Positions 16,571 through 25,874 of a DNA stretch of 64,000 nucleotides are shown piece by piece. The notes below the pieces were generated by a model, which searched no databases, was not told the origin of the DNA, and worked only from the letters and a program-made list of their open reading frames with translations. This stretch comes from an uncultured Leifsonia sp. (GTDB lineage: Bacteria > Actinomycetota > Actinomycetes > Actinomycetales > Microbacteriaceae). Numbering within the stretch: position 1 is the first letter of the stretch; each line of letters starts with the position of its first letter. The translations under genes and the position numbers were made by a program. The stretch is taken from the NCBI RefSeq assembly GCF_945957465.1, contig NZ_CAMFLC010000004.1, positions 62,001 to 126,000 on the forward strand, read 5' to 3'.

Positions 16571-17350
16571 TCAACCGAAACGGCCGGACACGTAGTCCTC
16601 GGTGGCCTGCACGGTCGGGTTCGAGAAGATCATGTTGGTGTCGTTGTACTCGATGAGCTTGCCCGGCTTGCCGGTGCCGGCGATGTTGAAGAACGCCGTG
16701 CGGTCCGAGACGCGCGAAGCCTGCTGCATGTTGTGCGTGACGATGACGATGGTGTACTCGTTCTTGAGTTCCTCGATGAGGTCCTCGATCGCGAGCGTGG
16801 AGATCGGGTCGAGCGCCGAGCAGGGCTCGTCCATCAGCAGCACATCAGGCGAGACGGCGATCGCCCGCGCGATGCACAGACGCTGCTGCTGGCCGCCCGA
16901 GAGCCCGGAACCGGGGAGGTTGAGGCGGTCCTTCACCTCGTTCCAGAGGTTGGCGCCCTGCAGCGACTTCTCGACGAGCTCGTCGCTCTCGCTCTTCGAC
17001 ATGCGTCGGTTGTTGAGCCTGACTCCGGCGAGCACGTTGTCGCGGATGCTCATCGTGGGGAACGGGTTGGGCCGCTGGAACACCATTCCCACCTGGCGAC
17101 GCACCAGAACGGGGTCGACGCCGGCGCCGTAGAGGTTGTTGCCGTCGATCAGCACTTCGCCCTCCACGTACGCGCCGGGGATCACCTCGTGCATGCGGTT
17201 GAGGGTGCGGAGGAAGGTGGACTTGCCACAGCCGGACGGCCCGATGAACGCCGTCACACTGCGGGGCTCGATCGTGAGCGACACGCCCTCGACGGCACGG
17301 AACTTGCCGTAGTAGACGTTCAGGTCGTTGACTTCGATGCGCTTGGACAC
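16571..17350 (-). CDS. pstB: Phosphate ABC transporter ATPase PstB
   Basis: Cytoplasmic ATPase that powers high-affinity phosphate import through PstA/PstC. The 259-residue protein has Walker [10 protein letters not shown] (37-45), Q-loop in [21 protein letters not shown], the signature [14 protein letters not shown] (about 149-162), Walker [14 protein letters not shown] and the switch His in [10 protein letters not shown], all as in PstB. Start is GTG 17350. It is the last gene of pstS-pstC-pstA-pstB, 43 bases after pstA, and reads toward the shared terminator. PstB also takes part in signalling to PhoU and the SenX3 kinase. Confidence 0.97.
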   Translation of the reverse strand: MSKRIEVNDLNVYYGKFRAVEGVSLTIEPRSVTAFIGPSGCGKSTFLRTLNRMHEVIPGAYVEGEVLIDGNNLYGAGVDPVLVRRQVGMVFQRPNPFPTMSIRDNVLAGVRLNNRRMSKSESDELVEKSLQGANLWNEVKDRLNLPGSGLSGGQQQRLCIARAIAVSPDVLLMDEPCSALDPISTLAIEDLIEELKNEYTIVIVTHNMQQASRVSDRTAFFNIAGTGKPGKLIEYNDTNMIFSNPTVQATEDYVSGRFG

Positions 17351-17393
17351 GTTTTTCCTTGTCTGCGTTCTTCGGGTGAGTCGGGAGTCGCGA

Positions 17394-18494
17394 TCAGCGC
17401 CCGTACTTGGGAGCGAATGCCTTGGCGATGATGCGGCCGATCAGGTTCAGCAGCATGACGATGATGATCAGTGTGAGCGCGCCGGTCCAGGCCCGGTCGA
17501 TGGAGGCCTGGGCGTGGAGGCCGGCGGCCTGCGTGTACTGCGTGTACACGAACACCGGGAGCGCCATCATGCGGTCGCTGAACGGGTCGTAGTTCATGCT
17601 GGTGGTGAAACCGGCGACGATCAGCAGCGGAGCGGTCTCTCCGATCACGCGGGCGATGGCCAGCATGACGCCCGTGACCAGGCCGGCCAGCGACGTCGGC
17701 AGGACGACCTTGAGCACGGTCAGCCATTTGGGCACGCCCAGGGCCAGAGAGGCCTCCCGCAGCTCGTTCGGGACGATCCGCAGGATCTCCTCGCTCGAGC
17801 GCACCACGACCGGGATCATCAGCACCGACAGGGCGACGGCGCCCATGAAGCCGTTGCGGATGGCCGGCCCGAAGATCAGGGCGAACAGGGCGTAGGCGAA
17901 CAAGCCGGCGACGATCGACGGGATGCCCGTCATGACATCCACGAAGAAGGTGATGCCGCGAGCGAGCGTTCCGCGTCCGTACTCGACCAGGTAGATCGAG
18001 GTGAGCAGACCGATCGGCACCGAGATGATCGCGGTGAGGGCCGTGATGATCAGCGTGCCGACGATCGCGTGCAGTGCGCCTCCGCCGTCACCGATCACAT
18101 TGCGCATCGACTGCGAGAAGAACGCGACGTCGAAGCGTGCCAGGCCCTGGCTGACGACGGTCCAGCCGAGGGAGATGAGCGGGAGCAGTGCCACGATGAA
18201 CGCCGTCGCCACCAGCGAGGTGACCAGCCGGTCCTTGGCCTTGCGGGTGCCCTCCACGAGCACGGAGGTCGTGTAGATCGCGACGTCGAACAGCACCGTG
18301 CCGAAGAAGACCGCGCCGACGATGTTGAAGCCCTTGGTCGCGCCACTGGCGGCGAGCATCGCGAACACTCCGCCCAGGACGACCCAGGAGACGACGAGCA
18401 TCGTCCAGGGCGCCCAGCGGGGGAGCTTGCCCGCAGTGTACGAGTTGGCGAGCGGTCGGGGAGCCGCGGTCGCGGTCGTTGTGGTGGCAGCCAT
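17394..18494 (-). CDS. pstA: Phosphate ABC transporter permease PstA
   Basis: Inner-membrane permease subunit of 366 residues with six core membrane helices plus an N-terminal extension (about 1-110) holding three extra hydrophobic segments, common in actinobacterial PstA. The permease loop that contacts the ATPase is visible as [26 protein letters not shown] (about 265-290). Start ATG 18494 overlaps the pstC stop by one base (TGATG), which indicates translational coupling. It pairs with PstC to form the phosphate channel. Confidence 0.96.
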   Translation of the reverse strand: MAATTTTATAAPRPLANSYTAGKLPRWAPWTMLVVSWVVLGGVFAMLAASGATKGFNIVGAVFFGTVLFDVAIYTTSVLVEGTRKAKDRLVTSLVATAFIVALLPLISLGWTVVSQGLARFDVAFFSQSMRNVIGDGGGALHAIVGTLIITALTAIISVPIGLLTSIYLVEYGRGTLARGITFFVDVMTGIPSIVAGLFAYALFALIFGPAIRNGFMGAVALSVLMIPVVVRSSEEILRIVPNELREASLALGVPKWLTVLKVVLPTSLAGLVTGVMLAIARVIGETAPLLIVAGFTTSMNYDPFSDRMMALPVFVYTQYTQAAGLHAQASIDRAWTGALTLIIIVMLLNLIGRIIAKAFAPKYGR

Positions 18495-19441
18495 CAGTTC
18501 GCTCCAGAGAAGGCCGCGCGGCGGCTGACGATGTAACGGGCGAGCATGTTGATCAGGAGGGTCACCACGAACAGCACCAGACCGGAGGCGATCAGGGCGT
18601 TGACGCCGAGACCGGTGGCCTCCGGGAACTGCAGCGCGATGTTCGCGGCGATGGTGTTCGGGCTCTGCGCCTGGAGTACGGCGAGCTTGACGATGAGCGC
18701 GGGCGAAAGGACCATCGCGATCGCCAGCGTCTCGCCGAGCGCGCGGCCGAGGCCGAGCATGATCGCCGACACGATGCCGCTGCGGGCGAACGGGAGGACC
18801 GCCATCCGGACCATCTCCCACTTGGTCGCGCCCAGCGCCAGCGCAGCCTCTTCGTGGAGGCGCGGCGTCTGCAGGAAGATCTCGCGGCAGATCGCGGTCA
18901 TGATGGGGATGACCATGACCGCGAGCACTATCGCCGCGGTCAGGATCGTGCGGCCGGTGCCCGAGACGGGCGGCGCGAAGAAGGGGATCCAGCCGAGGTA
19001 CTGGCCGAGCCAGGCGTAGAAGGGCTGGACGAACGACGAGAGGGTCGCGATGCCCCACAGGCCGAAGACGACCGACGGGACGGCCGCGAGCAGGTCGATG
19101 ATGTACCCGAGGGTCTGCGCGACACGGCGCGGGGCGTAGTGCGAGATGAAGAGCGCGATGCCGATCGACAGCGGCGTGGCGATGATGAGCGCGATGAGCG
19201 CCGCCCAGATGGTGCCGAAGACGAGCGGCCACACCCACGACCAGAAGTTGGTCGCGTTGTTCGGCAGCTGGCCGGCGCCGGCGAACAGGGCCGGGAAGCT
19301 CTGGATGATGAGGAACAGCGCCACCGCGGCGAGGGTGGCGAGGATCAGCGACCCGGCGACGACGGTGCTGGTGGAGAAGACGCGGTCGCCGAGGCGGACT
19401 TTCGCCTTCGGCCTGATGGCTCCTGCGGTTCCGGCGGTCAT
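18494..19441 (-). CDS. pstC: Phosphate ABC transporter permease PstC
   Basis: Inner-membrane permease of 315 residues with six membrane helices, starting with a first helix at about 23-50 (TSTVVAGSLILATLAAVALFLI). The ATPase-contact motif reads HEEAALALGATKWEMVRMAVLP (about 190-211), characteristic of PstC. It works with PstA and PstB. It starts 93 bases after pstS; that gap contains a strong hairpin that probably lowers expression of pstCAB relative to pstS. The stop overlaps the pstA start. Confidence 0.96.
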   Translation of the reverse strand: MTAGTAGAIRPKAKVRLGDRVFSTSTVVAGSLILATLAAVALFLIIQSFPALFAGAGQLPNNATNFWSWVWPLVFGTIWAALIALIIATPLSIGIALFISHYAPRRVAQTLGYIIDLLAAVPSVVFGLWGIATLSSFVQPFYAWLGQYLGWIPFFAPPVSGTGRTILTAAIVLAVMVIPIMTAICREIFLQTPRLHEEAALALGATKWEMVRMAVLPFARSGIVSAIMLGLGRALGETLAIAMVLSPALIVKLAVLQAQSPNTIAANIALQFPEATGLGVNALIASGLVLFVVTLLINMLARYIVSRRAAFSGAN

Positions 19442-19486
19442 TCGTTGCTTTCTCTCATCGGGTTCCCCGGAGGGTGAGTGCGGTGC

Positions 19487-19527
19487 GCCGCTCGGCCCGG
19501 ACCGTGGTGCGGTCCGGGCCGAGCGGC
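19487..19527 (-). terminator. Intercistronic hairpin between pstS and pstC
   Basis: Perfect 17-bp stem (19487-19503 with 19511-19527) and 7-base loop, eight bases after the pstS stop. No long T-run follows in the pstS direction, so it more likely limits read-through or protects the pstS message than ends all transcription. Confidence 0.75.
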
Positions 19528-19534
19528 CGGGGTG

Positions 19535-20629
19535 TTACTTGATGCTGGCGACGGCCTTGCTGACCTTGGAGGACAGGTCGCTCGACAGCGGAGCCGAACC
19601 GGCCTGCTCGGCGGCGGCCTTCTGGGCGTCGCTGCTGATCACGTAGTCGACGTAGCCCTTCACGAGGTCCGCCTTGGCGGCGTCCTTGTACTCCTGGCAG
19701 GCGATCACGTAGGAGACCAGGACGAGCGGCCAGGCGCCCTTCGTGGTGTCCTTGCGGTTGATCTGGATGGCCAGGTCGTTGGCGTCGCGGCCCGAGGCGA
19801 CAGGCGAGGCGGCGACCACGGCGGCCGCGCCGTCGGCGCTGATCTTCTCGTAGTTGTCGCCGACCTTCAGCTGGGCGATCGAGAGGCCGGCGGAGCCGGA
19901 CTCGTCGATGTAGGTGATCGAGTTCTTCGCGTTCTTCACGGCGTCGCCGACACCCGAGGTGCCCTTGGCGGCGTCACCGACCTGGAACGGGAAGGTCTGC
20001 GAGGCGGGAGCGGTCCACACGGTGGGAGCGTTCGCCGCGAGGTACTCGGTGAAGTTCTGGGTGGTGCCCGAGTCGTCGGAGCGGTGCACGACCGTGATCG
20101 GGGCCGACGGGAGCGAGGCGCCCGAGTTCTGGCTCTTGATCTTGGGGTCGTCCCACGTGGTGATCTTGCCCGAGAAGATGCCGGCGATCGTGTCGGCGTC
20201 GAGCTTGAGGTCCTTCACGCCGTCGACGTTGTACGCGATGGCGATCGGGGAGATGTAGACCGGGAGGTCGATGCCCTTGGAGTTTGCGGCGCAGCCCGCG
20301 AACGTGCCGGCGAGCTCCTCGGTCTTCAGTGCGGCGTCCGAGCCGGCGAAGTCGGCGGCGCCCGACATGAAGCTCTTGCGGCCGGCGCCCGAGCCCTGCG
20401 GGTCGTAGTTGACGGTCGCCTTCGGGTTGGCCTGCTGGAAGCCCGCGATCCACACGGTCTGGGCGGCGGCCTGAGCGGACGAGCCGATGCCGTTCAGCGT
20501 GCCCGACAGGTTGGACGGCTTGGCCGTGGTGGTCGCCGGGGTGCTGCCCTCGTTCGACGCGCAAGCGGTGAGGGAGATGGCGGCGGCGGCGAGGAGTGCC
20601 ACGGGAACGCCAAGACGCTTCAGTTTCAC
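19535..20629 (-). CDS. pstS: Phosphate-binding lipoprotein PstS
   Basis: Extracytoplasmic phosphate receptor of the Pst importer, 364 residues. The signal ends in the lipobox LTAC with lipidated Cys23. The mature part has PstS anion-binding segments: GIGSSAQAAAQTVW (about 49-62), DPQGSGAGRKSFMSGAADFAGSDA (about 80-103) and HRSDDSGTTQNFTEYL (about 181-196), where Ser, Asp and Thr side chains hold the phosphate. Start is GTG 20629 behind GGAAGGGAC. It is the first gene of the operon, preceded by a direct-repeat PHO box and followed by a hairpin that favours its high expression. Confidence 0.97.
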   Translation of the reverse strand: MKLKRLGVPVALLAAAAISLTACASNEGSTPATTTAKPSNLSGTLNGIGSSAQAAAQTVWIAGFQQANPKATVNYDPQGSGAGRKSFMSGAADFAGSDAALKTEELAGTFAGCAANSKGIDLPVYISPIAIAYNVDGVKDLKLDADTIAGIFSGKITTWDDPKIKSQNSGASLPSAPITVVHRSDDSGTTQNFTEYLAANAPTVWTAPASQTFPFQVGDAAKGTSGVGDAVKNAKNSITYIDESGSAGLSIAQLKVGDNYEKISADGAAAVVAASPVASGRDANDLAIQINRKDTTKGAWPLVLVSYVIACQEYKDAAKADLVKGYVDYVISSDAQKAAAEQAGSAPLSSDLSSKVSKAVASIK

Positions 20630-20723
20630 AGTTGTCCCTTCCGGGGATCAGTAACAACAGGACGGGGTCGGTGCGACCCGCGTGAGACGCTATTCCCGAT
20701 GTCTGTCCAGAGTCCCCCGCGGT

Positions 20724-20741
20724 GGTAAACGGAAGGTAAAC
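20724..20741 (-). promoter_or_regulatory. PHO box upstream of pstS
   Basis: On the minus strand GTTTACCTTCCGTTTACC: two GTTTACC half-sites with 11-base periodicity, matching the direct-repeat (GTTCACC-like) sites bound by RegX3/PhoP-type regulators. It lies 95 bases before the pstS start. senX3-regX3 is encoded at 30.0-31.8 kb. Confidence 0.75.
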
Positions 20742-20782
20742 AAGGGTTGGCTAGCTGGTGGGCGAGCCCGGCCGTCCCGCGG

Positions 20783-21721
20783 TCAGCTCACCGCAGGTGC
20801 ATACGTCTCGATGGAGACGATGCCCGACGCGGGGTTGGTCGTCGAGAGGTGCACGACCGAGAATCCGCCTGTGTCGAGGTCGGCGGCTTCGTTGAGGTAC
20901 CCGCCGGGCATGGTGCCGGTGGCCAGGGCGATCTCGCGAAGGATCTCGGGGAGCACCGGCCCGTGACTGCAGAGCACGGCGCTCTTGCGTGAGCGGACGC
21001 GCTTGCCGATCACACCGCGGACATCGCCGGTGCCCTCCTCGTAGGCGTCCTGGCTGATGCCGGGCTCCCGCCGCGGCTTGACGCCGGTCGCGGCCGCCAG
21101 GGGAGCGACTGTCGCGACGCAGCGGACGGCGTCGCTCGTGATGATGCGCTTCGGCCGCCACGCGCGCAGGGTGGGCACGTCCCCGGCCGCCTGCTTGACG
21201 CCGCGGTCGGTGAGCGGGCGCGAAGCGTCCGGGCCGTCCCAGCCGCCGCGGGGCTCGGCTTTGCCGTGGCGGAGGGCGATGAGGGCGAACGTGGAGGTGA
21301 TGCCCTGCTTCACGAGCGCCTCGAACGCGTCGAGGATCTCCACGTCGCGGTCGTAGGTGAGGTAACCGCGCGCCTTCTTGAGCGTGACCCACTCGATCGC
21401 CGCGATCTCGGAGTTGGGCACGAACGTGGACTGTTCGATCGCCTGCTCGCTCACCTCGGCAGCCCAGTAGTGCACGATCTTCTCGCGTCCGGAGGCCAGC
21501 GGGTACGCCGATACGCCCAGGGGGACGCCGAGGGTGACGGCGAGACCGGTCTCCTCGCGGATCTCGCGCACCGCGGTCTGCGGAAGCGTCTCGCCCGGAT
21601 CGACCTTGCCCTTGGGGATCGTGACGTCGCCGTATTTGGTGCGGTGCACCACGAGCATGACGAGCTTGTCGTCCACGATGCGCCAGCACAGGGCGCCCGC
21701 GGCGTAGATGGCGAGGCTCAC
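20783..21721 (-). CDS. Nudix hydrolase fused to histidine phosphatase domain (MutT1-like)
   Basis: Two-domain enzyme of 312 residues. The N-terminal Nudix domain (about 1-145) has the full box [20 protein letters not shown], and the C-terminal RHG phosphatase domain (about 155-310) starts [17 protein letters not shown] with catalytic RHG and a second His in SHGPVLPE. This is the architecture of mycobacterial MutT1, which hydrolyses 8-oxo-dGTP, 8-oxo-GTP and diadenosine polyphosphates. Start GTG 21721 overlaps the ppk stop (GTGA), so the two are translationally coupled, a pairing that suggests polyphosphate-linked nucleotide clean-up. Its stop is 153 bases from the pstS start. Confidence 0.9.
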   Translation of the reverse strand: MSLAIYAAGALCWRIVDDKLVMLVVHRTKYGDVTIPKGKVDPGETLPQTAVREIREETGLAVTLGVPLGVSAYPLASGREKIVHYWAAEVSEQAIEQSTFVPNSEIAAIEWVTLKKARGYLTYDRDVEILDAFEALVKQGITSTFALIALRHGKAEPRGGWDGPDASRPLTDRGVKQAAGDVPTLRAWRPKRIITSDAVRCVATVAPLAAATGVKPRREPGISQDAYEEGTGDVRGVIGKRVRSRKSAVLCSHGPVLPEILREIALATGTMPGGYLNEAADLDTGGFSVVHLSTTNPASGIVSIETYAPAVS

Positions 21722-23943
21722 CGCCTCGTTCCCGTACGGGTGCTGCGGGGACGGTGGCTGGCCTGCTGCTGGAGCTTGGTCTGGAGGTCGGTGAGCGGCG
21801 CGCCGTTCTCGTCGAGGTGATGACGGGTCCACACGCCGTCCTCGCCGAGTGTCCAGGCGGCGGTGCGCTCGTCGAACGCCAGGTCGAAAAGGCGGCCGAG
21901 CTCTGCGAGGTGGTCGGGGTCGGTCAGCCGAACCAGCGCCTCGACGCGGCGGTCGAGGTTGCGGTGCATCATGTCGGCGCTGCCGATGTACACGTGCGGG
22001 TCGCCGTCGTTCACGAACGAGAAGACACGTGAGTGCTCCAGATAGCGACCCAGCACGGAACGCACGCGGATGTTCTCGGAGAGGCCCTCGCGCCCAGGAA
22101 CGACGCCGCAGATGCCGCGCACCCACAGCTCCACGGGCACACCGGCCTGGCTGGCCCGGTAGAGGGTGTCGATGATGGCCTCGTCGACGATCGAGTTGAG
22201 CTTGATCCGGATGCCGGACGGGCGCCCGGCGGCGGCGTTGGCCGCCTCGGTGTCGATTCGCTTGAGCAGACCCTTGCGCAGGTGGAGGGGCGCGACCAGG
22301 AGGCGCTTGAACTTCTTCTCGATCGCGTAGCCGGACAGCTCGTTGAAGAGCCGGGTGAGGTCTTTCCCGACCTGATCGTCGGCGGTGAGCAGTCCGAGGT
22401 CTTCGTAGATGCGCGATGTCTTCGGGTTGTAGTTGCCCGTGCCGATGTGGCTGTAGTGCTTCAGCACGCCCTTCTCCTCGCGGATGACGAGAGCGAGCTT
22501 GCAGTGCGTCTTGAGTCCCACCAGGCCGTACACGACGTGCACTCCGGCCTTCTCGAGCTTGCGGGCCCACGAGATGTTGTTCTGCTCGTCGAAGCGCGCT
22601 TTGATCTCGACCAGGGCCAGCACCTGCTTGCCGGCTTCCGCCGCGTCGATGAGCGCTTCGACGATCGGGCTGTCGCCGGAGGTGCGGTAGAGGGTCTGCT
22701 TGATGGCGAGGACGTGCGGGTCCGCCGCCGCCTGCTCCAGAAACGCCTGCACGCTCGTCGCGAACGACTCGTACGGGTGGTGCAGCAGGATGTCCTGACG
22801 TGAGACCGCCGCGAAGACGTCGGGCTTGGCGTTCGGCTCGCTCGGCATCAGCTGCGGCGCAGTGGTCGGCACGTGATTGGGGTAGTGCAGGTCGGGACGA
22901 TCGATGCGTGCCAGGTCGAACAGGCCGCCGAGGTCGAGCGGGGCCGGGAGGCGGTAGACCTCCTGCTCGGTCACGTCGAGCTCGCGCACCAGCAGGCCGA
23001 GCGTCACGTCGTCCATATCGTCGGTGACCTCGAGCCGGATCGGCGGCCCGAAGCGGCGGCGGAGCAGTTCGCGCTCCAGCGCCTGGATCAGGTTCTCGGT
23101 CTCGTCCTCGTCGATCTCGACGTCTTCGTTGCGCGTGACGCGGAACACGTGGTGGTCGAGGATCTCCATGCCGGGGAAGAGATCGCCCAGGTGGTTGGCG
23201 ATCAGGTCCTCCAAGCGCAGGAACCGCACCTGCCCGAGCCCCTCGCGCTGATCGATGCGGACGAAACGCGGCAGCATCTGCGGCACCTTGAGACGCGCGA
23301 ACTGCTCCTTGCCTGTACGCGAGTTGCGCACGCGCACCGAGAGGTTGAGCGAGAGCCCCGAGATGTACGGGAAGGGGTGCGCCGGGTCGACGGCGAGCGG
23401 CATCAGCACGGGGAAGATCTGCTGCGAGAAGACCTCGCGCATCTGCACCCGGTCGGCCTCGTCGAGCTCGTCCCACGACGACACCGTGATGCCGACCTGC
23501 TCGAGCGCAGGCAGCACCAGCTCGCGGTAGGCCTTGGCGTGGCGCACCTGGAGCTCGTGCGCCTTCTCGGAGATGTCGGCCAGCACGTCCTGCGGAGCGC
23601 GGCCGACGTTCGTCGGCACGGCGAGCCCCGTGGCGATGCGGCGCTTGAGGCCCGCGACGCGCACCATGAAGAACTCGTCGAGGTTGCTCGCGAAGATCGC
23701 GAGGAAGTTGGCGCGCTCCAGCACCGGCAGGAGCGGATCCTCCGCCAGCTCGAGGACGCGCTGGTTGAAGGCCAGCCAGCTCAGCTCGCGATCGAGGTAG
23801 CGGTCGTCGGGGAGCGTCGGGTCGGGCTCGTAGATGAAGGGGGCGAAGTCGTCGTCGAAGTCGCTGCCCAGGCTGCCGCTCAGCCCGTTGTCGAGTAGGC
23901 CGTTCTCCAGTGTGGTGCGCTCGCCGTCCATGCCTCCCATCAT
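21718..23943 (-). CDS. ppk: Polyphosphate kinase 1
   Basis: Reversibly makes polyphosphate from ATP at the membrane; 741 residues, normal for PPK1. The N-terminal domain begins [20 protein letters not shown], with [18 protein letters not shown] as ATP-contact helix. The catalytic domains carry [25 protein letters not shown] with the phosphorylated His (about 476) and the C-terminal [29 protein letters not shown] with the second conserved His. Start taken as ATG 23943; ATG 23931 (MDGERT) is also possible and the first four residues are uncertain. It overlaps the MutT1-like gene and follows glnR on the same strand, beside the pst operon. Confidence 0.96.
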   Translation of the reverse strand: MMGGMDGERTTLENGLLDNGLSGSLGSDFDDDFAPFIYEPDPTLPDDRYLDRELSWLAFNQRVLELAEDPLLPVLERANFLAIFASNLDEFFMVRVAGLKRRIATGLAVPTNVGRAPQDVLADISEKAHELQVRHAKAYRELVLPALEQVGITVSSWDELDEADRVQMREVFSQQIFPVLMPLAVDPAHPFPYISGLSLNLSVRVRNSRTGKEQFARLKVPQMLPRFVRIDQREGLGQVRFLRLEDLIANHLGDLFPGMEILDHHVFRVTRNEDVEIDEDETENLIQALERELLRRRFGPPIRLEVTDDMDDVTLGLLVRELDVTEQEVYRLPAPLDLGGLFDLARIDRPDLHYPNHVPTTAPQLMPSEPNAKPDVFAAVSRQDILLHHPYESFATSVQAFLEQAAADPHVLAIKQTLYRTSGDSPIVEALIDAAEAGKQVLALVEIKARFDEQNNISWARKLEKAGVHVVYGLVGLKTHCKLALVIREEKGVLKHYSHIGTGNYNPKTSRIYEDLGLLTADDQVGKDLTRLFNELSGYAIEKKFKRLLVAPLHLRKGLLKRIDTEAANAAAGRPSGIRIKLNSIVDEAIIDTLYRASQAGVPVELWVRGICGVVPGREGLSENIRVRSVLGRYLEHSRVFSFVNDGDPHVYIGSADMMHRNLDRRVEALVRLTDPDHLAELGRLFDLAFDERTAAWTLGEDGVWTRHHLDENGAPLTDLQTKLQQQASHRPRSTRTGTRR

Positions 23944-24022
23944 GGCACCGGGCGAGCGCAGAGCGGCACGAGTCTCGATTAACTGTGGACGAACGACCTC
24001 CGGGGCCGATGGTGCAGGAGGA

Positions 24023-24715
24023 TCAGGGGCGCACGGACGAGGGCAGCCGGTCGTTCTCGTCCTCGTAGACGTTGAAGCGGTAGCCGACGTTGCGCACCGT
24101 CCCGATCAGGGACTCCAGGTCTCCGAGCTTTGCTCGCAGGCGTCGCACGTGCACATCCACCGTGCGCGTGCCGCCGAAGTAGTCGTAGCCCCACACCTCG
24201 CTCAGCAGCTGCTCGCGCGTGAAGACCCGCGAGGGATGCGTGGCGAAGAAGCGCAGCAGTTCGAACTCCTTGAAGGTGAGGTCGAGCGCTCGCCCGTGCG
24301 CCTTGGCCGAGTAGCTGGCTTCGTCGATCGTGACGCCCGAGGCCTGGATCTTCGAGTGCGAGTTGTCCTGGCCCTGACGTCCGATCGCGAGCCGGATGCG
24401 TGCGTCGACCTCCGCCGGACCCGCGCTGTCGAGGACCACGTCGTTGATGCCCCAATCGGCGCTCACGGCGGTGAGACCGCCCTCGGTGAGGACGAGCAGG
24501 AGCGGCACCGTGATGCCCGTCGTCGTGAGGATCTTGCACAGGGACTTGGCGCTCGCCAGGTCGCGGCGGGCGTCGACGAAGATCAGGTCGCAGGCGGGAG
24601 CGTTGACCAGCGATGCCGGTTCGGCGGGGATCTGGCGGGTGCGGTGGCTGAGGAGACCGAGGGCGGGGAGCACCTCTGCATCGGGCGCAGACGTGAGGAT
24701 CAACAGCTGCGCCAC
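24023..24715 (-). CDS. glnR: GlnR-type orphan response regulator (nitrogen control)
   Basis: Master regulator of nitrogen assimilation in Actinobacteria, 230 residues. The N-terminal receiver-like domain (about 1-120) resembles GlnR strongly: [51 protein letters not shown]. It lacks the acidic pocket of normal receivers, in keeping with GlnR acting without phosphorylation. The C-terminal winged helix (about 135-225) contains [46 protein letters not shown] and [10 protein letters not shown]. Start is GTG 24715 behind AGGAGG. It lies 79 bases upstream of ppk on the same strand, so nitrogen and phosphate genes are neighbours. Confidence 0.9.
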   Translation of the reverse strand: MAQLLILTSAPDAEVLPALGLLSHRTRQIPAEPASLVNAPACDLIFVDARRDLASAKSLCKILTTTGITVPLLLVLTEGGLTAVSADWGINDVVLDSAGPAEVDARIRLAIGRQGQDNSHSKIQASGVTIDEASYSAKAHGRALDLTFKEFELLRFFATHPSRVFTREQLLSEVWGYDYFGGTRTVDVHVRRLRAKLGDLESLIGTVRNVGYRFNVYEDENDRLPSSVRP

Positions 24716-24793
24716 TCAGTTCCTCCTCGCCTCTTCGTGCCGCAATGCTACCGGAAACGCTTGCACCACCGGACCGCAGGGCACAATGGAGGG

Positions 24794-25150
24794 ATGAGCG
24801 ATACGCCTCAGGAGCCGGAACCGCTGGAGCCCGGACCGCTGGGCCCGGCCGCGGCCGCGGGGCCGCCGCCGGAGCCGCTGCCGCGCGCGGCCGTCGCGTG
24901 GAGCGTCGGCGCGGTCTGGGCGCTCGCGCTCGTCCTCGGTGTGCTGATCGCGCTGCTGTCGCATCCTCCGCAGTACGCGTCGTGGCTCTCGCTCGCGCTC
25001 GGCGTCTGCGTGATCGGCGCCTTCGGGGCGCAGCTCGCGACGCAGCGGAAGGACGGCTTCGTCAACCGGCTCGCGACGACCCTCGTCGGCAGCTTCGTCA
25101 TCCTCGGACTCTTCGGTGCGGTCCTCGGCGTCATCACGCTCGGGCACTGA
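24794..25150 (+). CDS. Small three-helix membrane protein
   Basis: 118-residue membrane protein with a Pro/Ala-rich cytoplasmic N-terminus (1-33) and three hydrophobic segments at about 36-56, 61-80 and 94-116, ending LGVITLGH. No named domain is recognised; proteins of this type are common and uncharacterised in Microbacteriaceae. ATG 24794 has GGAGGG directly upstream and also a CACAAT hexamer six bases before it, so either a short leader or leaderless start is possible. It is divergent from glnR and the first of a plus-strand run 24794-26987. Confidence 0.78.
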   Translation: MSDTPQEPEPLEPGPLGPAAAAGPPPEPLPRAAVAWSVGAVWALALVLGVLIALLSHPPQYASWLSLALGVCVIGAFGAQLATQRKDGFVNRLATTLVGSFVILGLFGAVLGVITLGH

Positions 25151-25163
25151 TTAGACTGGCCCT

Positions 25164-25274
25164 ATGCTCGTCGCTCTCGAACTCTTCTTCATCGGCCTGC
25201 TGGGTCTGGCCACCCTCGCCATCCTCGGTGTCTCCGGAGTGGTGGTCTACAACCTCTTCCGCGGCCAGCGCTAG
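25164..25274 (+). CDS. 36-residue single-span membrane protein
   Basis: A very short gene coding MLVALELFFIGLLGLATL and onward through one hydrophobic helix (about 4-31) to the basic end NLFRGQR. It begins 14 bases after the upstream stop. TAGACT at 25152-25157 lies exactly six bases before the ATG, the leaderless promoter geometry repeated in this window, which supports real expression. The next gene starts three bases after its stop. Function unknown; single-span small proteins often modulate a membrane partner. Confidence 0.65.
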   Translation: MLVALELFFIGLLGLATLAILGVSGVVVYNLFRGQR

Positions 25275-25276
25275 GC

Positions 25277-25873
25277 ATGATCGAGCTCCCCACCGACCTT
25301 CCGGCCGAACTCGTCCCGCTGTCCTGGCTGATCGGGATCTGGGAGGGGAGCGGCGTCGTCGACTACGCCGTCGGCGAGGAGCACACCCAGCTCGAGTTCG
25401 GCCAGCGCATCAGCTTCAGCCATGACGGCGAGGCGTACCTCAACTACTCGGCCACGTCATGGGTGCTCGACGAGAACCGCACCCCGCTCGCGGCCGAGAC
25501 CGGCTATTGGCGGCTGAGCCGCACGCTGGTGGAGGGCGCTCCCGGCCCGGCGATGCTGCCCGGTCAGGGCGGCCGTCCGTTCGGCACGGCGCAGGCGGTC
25601 GAGACGCTGCGGGCGTCGAGCGGGGGCTTCGACATCGACGTGGCGATCATCCACCCCGACGGAGTCAGCGAGCTCTACATCGGTCAGGTCAACGGCCCGC
25701 GCATCGACCTGGCCACCGACGCGGTCGTGCGTACCGCTGGAGCCAAGGAGTACAGCGCGGCGACGCGCCTGTACGGTCTTGTGGAGGGCCACCTCCTCTG
25801 GGCGTGGGACATCGCCGCCCTCGGCCAGGACCTCCGCACGCACGCGTCGGCGCGCCTCGCCAAGGTCGACTGA
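25277..25873 (+). CDS. Nitrobindin-like heme-binding beta-barrel protein (FABP/THAP4 family)
   Basis: Soluble 198-residue protein of the DUF1794/nitrobindin family, a ten-stranded barrel that binds ferric heme and, in studied members, isomerises peroxynitrite to nitrate. The diagnostic GxWxGxG motif appears as GIWEGSG (about 21-27), and the C-terminal heme-ligand region is present (GLVEGHLLWAWDIAALG, about 168-184, with a His in EGHLLW). It starts three bases after the small membrane protein and is followed two bases later by the YgfZ gene, so the three are an operon. Redox/iron-sulfur context fits the downstream YgfZ. Confidence 0.86.
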   Translation: MIELPTDLPAELVPLSWLIGIWEGSGVVDYAVGEEHTQLEFGQRISFSHDGEAYLNYSATSWVLDENRTPLAAETGYWRLSRTLVEGAPGPAMLPGQGGRPFGTAQAVETLRASSGGFDIDVAIIHPDGVSELYIGQVNGPRIDLATDAVVRTAGAKEYSAATRLYGLVEGHLLWAWDIAALGQDLRTHASARLAKVD

Positions 25874-25874
25874 C

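Noticed and set aside
17394-19238. Minus-strand frame of 614 codons before pstA
   Set aside because: The N-terminal half is pstC read in the wrong frame; pstA starts at 18494 with a TGATG coupling to pstC.
20783-23476. Minus-strand frame of 897 codons joining ppk's shadow to the Nudix protein
   Set aside because: The first two thirds lie over ppk in another phase and have no domain. The real Nudix gene starts at GTG 21721.
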